In this document: positions 5,474 through 7,329 of the stretch, one piece after another
How positions within the stretch are numbered: position 1 is the stretch's first letter
How the letters are laid out: the number at the start of each line of letters is the position of its first letter
DNA from: Mycobacterium sp.
GTDB lineage: Bacteria; Actinomycetota; Actinomycetes; Mycobacteriales; Mycobacteriaceae
Direction: 5' to 3'
Assembly: GCA_023264755.1 (NCBI GenBank)
Contig: JAHFVB010000253.1
Coordinates: 1-7,329, forward strand
DNA length: 7,329 nucleotides
Notes under the pieces: model-generated
What the model was told of the DNA's origin: nothing
The model's database searches: none
Seen by the model: the letters and a program-made list of their open reading frames with translations, nothing else
Translations under genes and position numbers: made by a program

Positions 5474-7140
5474 TGCTCCGCCGTCTGGCCGTTGCCGCGC
5501 TCGTCACCGCTCTGACGCTCACCGCGTGTTCGAGCGGAAACGAACCGCCACCCTCGGCCGGGGGCAAGGCCGAGGTCGGCTCGACCAACGACATGAACCC
5601 ACAGGACCCCGCCACCCTGCGCGACGGCGGCGCGCTGCGGCTGCCCCTCACCGGCTATCCGGAGAACTTCAACGCGCTGCACATCGACGGCAATACCGGC
5701 GACATGTTCGCCATCCTCAAACCCACGATGCCGCGGGCGTTCGTCATCGCCGCCGACGGTTCGGCGACGGTCAACCACGACTACTTCACCAATGTCGAAC
5801 TGACCGGCACCAATCCGCAGGTCGTCACCTACACCATCAACCCCAAGGCCGTGTGGAGCGACGGCACGCCCATCACCTGGGAGGACTTGGCCGCCCAGTT
5901 CAACGCCACCAACGGCAAGAACAAGGCGTTCCTCATCGGCACCACCAACGGCATGGACCGCGTCGGTTCGGTCACCCGCGGAGTGGACGACCGCCAAGCC
6001 ATCATGACCTTCGCCAAGCCCTATGCCGACTGGAAGGGCATCTTCGCGGGCAACGGCATGCTGTTCCCGAAATCCGTCACCTCCACCCCGGAAGCCTTCA
6101 ACAAGGGCTTCCTGAAGGGCCCGGCGCCTTCGGCGGGGCCGTTCATCGTCTCGGCCGTAGACCCCGCGGCGCAGCGAATCACGTTGACGCGCAACCCGAA
6201 GTGGTGGGGCGCCCAACCCAGGTTGGACAGCATCACGTTCCTCATCCTCGATGACGCCGCGCTCCTCCCGGCCCTGCAGAACAACGCCATCGACGCCACC
6301 GGGCTCGCGTCGCTGGACCAGGTGACGATTGCCCGCAACACCCCCGGCGTCGCGATCCGACGCGCGCCAGGACTGAGCTGGTACCACTTCACCTTCAACG
6401 GCGCCAAGGGCTCGATTCTGGAGGATCCCGCACTGCGGGTCGCCATCGCCAAGGGCATCGATCGCCAGACCATCGCCGCGGTCACCCAGCGTGGCCTGGC
6501 GGACGATCCGGCCCCGCTGAACAACCACGTCTACGTGGCCGGCCAACAGGGCTACCAGGACAACAGCGGTGTCGTGGCGTATGACCCGGAAGCGGCCAAG
6601 CGGGAGCTCGACGCACTGGGCTGGAAGATGAACGGTCAGTTCCGCGAGAAGGACGGCAGGCAGCTGGCGCTACGCGACGTGCTGTACGACTCCCAGGGCA
6701 CCCGGCAGTTCGGGCAGCTCGCCCAGAACAGCCTGGCGCAGATCGGCGTCAAGCTGACCCTCGACGCCAAGTCGGGCAACGGGTTCTTCAGTCAGTACAT
6801 CAACGTGGGCAACTTCGACATCGCGCAATTCGCCTGGGGCGCCGACGCCTTCCCGCTGTCCGGGCTGACCCAGATCTATCTGTCCACCGGGGAGAGCAAC
6901 GTCGGCAAGATCGGCAGCCCCGACATCGACGCCAAGATCGAGGCCACGCTGGCTGAACTCGACCCCGTCAAGACCCGCGAACGTGCCAACGAGCTCGACA
7001 AGGCCATCTGGGCCGAGGGGTTCAGCCTGCCGCTGACCCAGTCCGCCGGGAACGTGGCGGTGCGCAGCAACCTCGCCAACTTCGGGGCGGCCGGGCTGGC
7101 GGACGTGAACTACACCGCGATCGGCTTCACGAAGTCCTGA
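5470..7140 (+). CDS. oppA: Peptide-binding lipoprotein OppA
   Basis: OppA is the extracytoplasmic solute-binding subunit (SBP_bac_5, DppA/OppA family) that delivers peptides to OppBC. It has 556 residues, somewhat shorter than the 591 I recall for M. tuberculosis OppA (Rv1280c). The N-terminus is a lipoprotein signal: R4-R5, hydrophobic 6-17, then lipobox L-T-A-C with C20 as the predicted lipidation site. A low-complexity tether (21-50) precedes the mature domain. Family features include VWSDGTPITWEDL (128-140), GPFIVSAVDPAAQRITLTRNPKWWG (split across 223-247), the LEDPALRVAIAKGIDRQ helix (317-333) and YDPEAAKRELDALGW (371-385). Two ATGs lie at 5470 and 5473; the first overlaps the mini-ORF stop, and GGCGGG sits immediately upstream. 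In most peptide operons the binding protein is encoded first; here it is last, as in M. tuberculosis. M. tuberculosis OppA has been reported to bind peptides including glutathione, so a broad peptide ligand range is likely. Confidence 0.94.
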   Translation: MMLRRLAVAALVTALTLTACSSGNEPPPSAGGKAEVGSTNDMNPQDPATLRDGGALRLPLTGYPENFNALHIDGNTGDMFAILKPTMPRAFVIAADGSATVNHDYFTNVELTGTNPQVVTYTINPKAVWSDGTPITWEDLAAQFNATNGKNKAFLIGTTNGMDRVGSVTRGVDDRQAIMTFAKPYADWKGIFAGNGMLFPKSVTSTPEAFNKGFLKGPAPSAGPFIVSAVDPAAQRITLTRNPKWWGAQPRLDSITFLILDDAALLPALQNNAIDATGLASLDQVTIARNTPGVAIRRAPGLSWYHFTFNGAKGSILEDPALRVAIAKGIDRQTIAAVTQRGLADDPAPLNNHVYVAGQQGYQDNSGVVAYDPEAAKRELDALGWKMNGQFREKDGRQLALRDVLYDSQGTRQFGQLAQNSLAQIGVKLTLDAKSGNGFFSQYINVGNFDIAQFAWGADAFPLSGLTQIYLSTGESNVGKIGSPDIDAKIEATLAELDPVKTRERANELDKAIWAEGFSLPLTQSAGNVAVRSNLANFGAAGLADVNYTAIGFTKS

Positions 7141-7164
7141 GGTTCACTGCGCGGCCGTGACGAT
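7141..7164. other. Short convergent gap after oppA
   Basis: Only 24 bp separate the oppA stop from the stop of the minus-strand gene. TCAC (7144-7147) can pair with GTGA (7157-7160), giving a 4-bp stem with no T-run. This is too weak to call an intrinsic terminator, so transcripts may end inside the opposing gene or by Rho. Confidence 0.4.
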
Positions 7165-7329
7165 TCAATGCGCGAGCCGGCGGACCAACCGCGGTAGCGC
7201 AGCGGGCACCGCCGATTCGGCCACCGACGCCGCCCCGATCGCCGTAGCCAACAACCGAATGCTCAGCACGGTGGGAGCGGACGCGAGTTCCGCTGCCCGA
7301 CTGGGTAGTTCGTCGAGCTCGCCGGAATA
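7165..7329 (-). CDS. C-terminal end of an unidentified protein (partial)
   Basis: The minus-strand frame is open from the window edge to a TGA at 7165-7167 and gives the last 54 residues of a protein. It is Ala/Leu-rich and probably helical, with ELDELPSRAAELASAP followed by TVLSIRLLATAIGAAS and the basic end ALPRLVRRLAH. I do not recognise the family. It converges on oppA. In M. tuberculosis a convergent oxidoreductase gene (Rv1279) follows oppA, but these residues do not resemble the usual C-terminus of that family. The call rests on the open frame and codon bias alone; the opposite strand offers no better reading. Confidence 0.5.
   Translation of the reverse strand, partial: YSGELDELPSRAAELASAPTVLSIRLLATAIGAASVAESAVPAALPRLVRRLAH

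Noticed and set aside
5284..6546. Long minus-strand open frame (420 codons) opposite oppD and oppA
   Set aside because: It crosses the oppD-oppA junction antisense, and its composition is that of a GC-rich shadow frame.

Overview
The window is GC-rich, with very high third-position GC, frequent GTG starts and 4-bp ATGA gene overlaps. Its proteins closely resemble mycobacterial ones as I remember them: an OppBCDA peptide permease in the order B-C-D-A, a TcrX-like response regulator, and small Pro/Thr-rich exported proteins with C-terminal VPxIxGPAPL motifs. I infer a Mycobacterium, probably an environmental Mycolicibacterium-type species. No database search was possible.

Layout. (1) At 1-212 on the minus strand is the N-terminal receiver domain of an OmpR/PhoP-family response regulator, cut by the window edge. 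(2) A divergent control region at 213-382 carries several TCAC/CTGTG motifs. (3) At 383-865 on the plus strand is a membrane-anchored protein with a collagen-like Pro/Gly linker and a small extracytoplasmic domain. (4) At 871-1134 and 1237-1497 on the minus strand are two tandem, diverged paralogues encoding short exported proteins. (5) A 187-bp divergent region at 1498-1684 contains an 11-bp palindrome, a GC hairpin, and a possible leaderless 8-codon upstream ORF ending on the oppB start. (6) At 1685-7140 on the plus strand is the complete oppB-oppC-oppD-oppA operon. (7) At 7165-7329 on the minus strand is the C-terminal end of an unidentified convergent gene.

How the genes work together. 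OppA is a lipoprotein that should capture peptides outside the plasma membrane. OppB and OppC form the membrane channel. OppD fuses two ATPase domains around a four-cysteine module that, in this family, holds an iron-sulfur cluster. The B-C and C-D junctions are ATGA overlaps, so those three genes are probably translationally coupled. OppA follows after 55 nt, and that gap is spanned exactly by a 20-codon frame overlapping both neighbours. The upstream genes look like a sensor-regulated envelope module, but no link between them and the transporter is visible in the sequence.

No rRNA, tRNA, CRISPR array, insertion sequence or phage gene was seen. The most interesting unexplained signals are the small frames whose TGA stops overlap the starts of oppB, oppA and the gene at 383. 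The best case is oppB, where the only TANNNT hexamer in the intergenic region is placed so that transcription would begin on the ATG of the mini-ORF.
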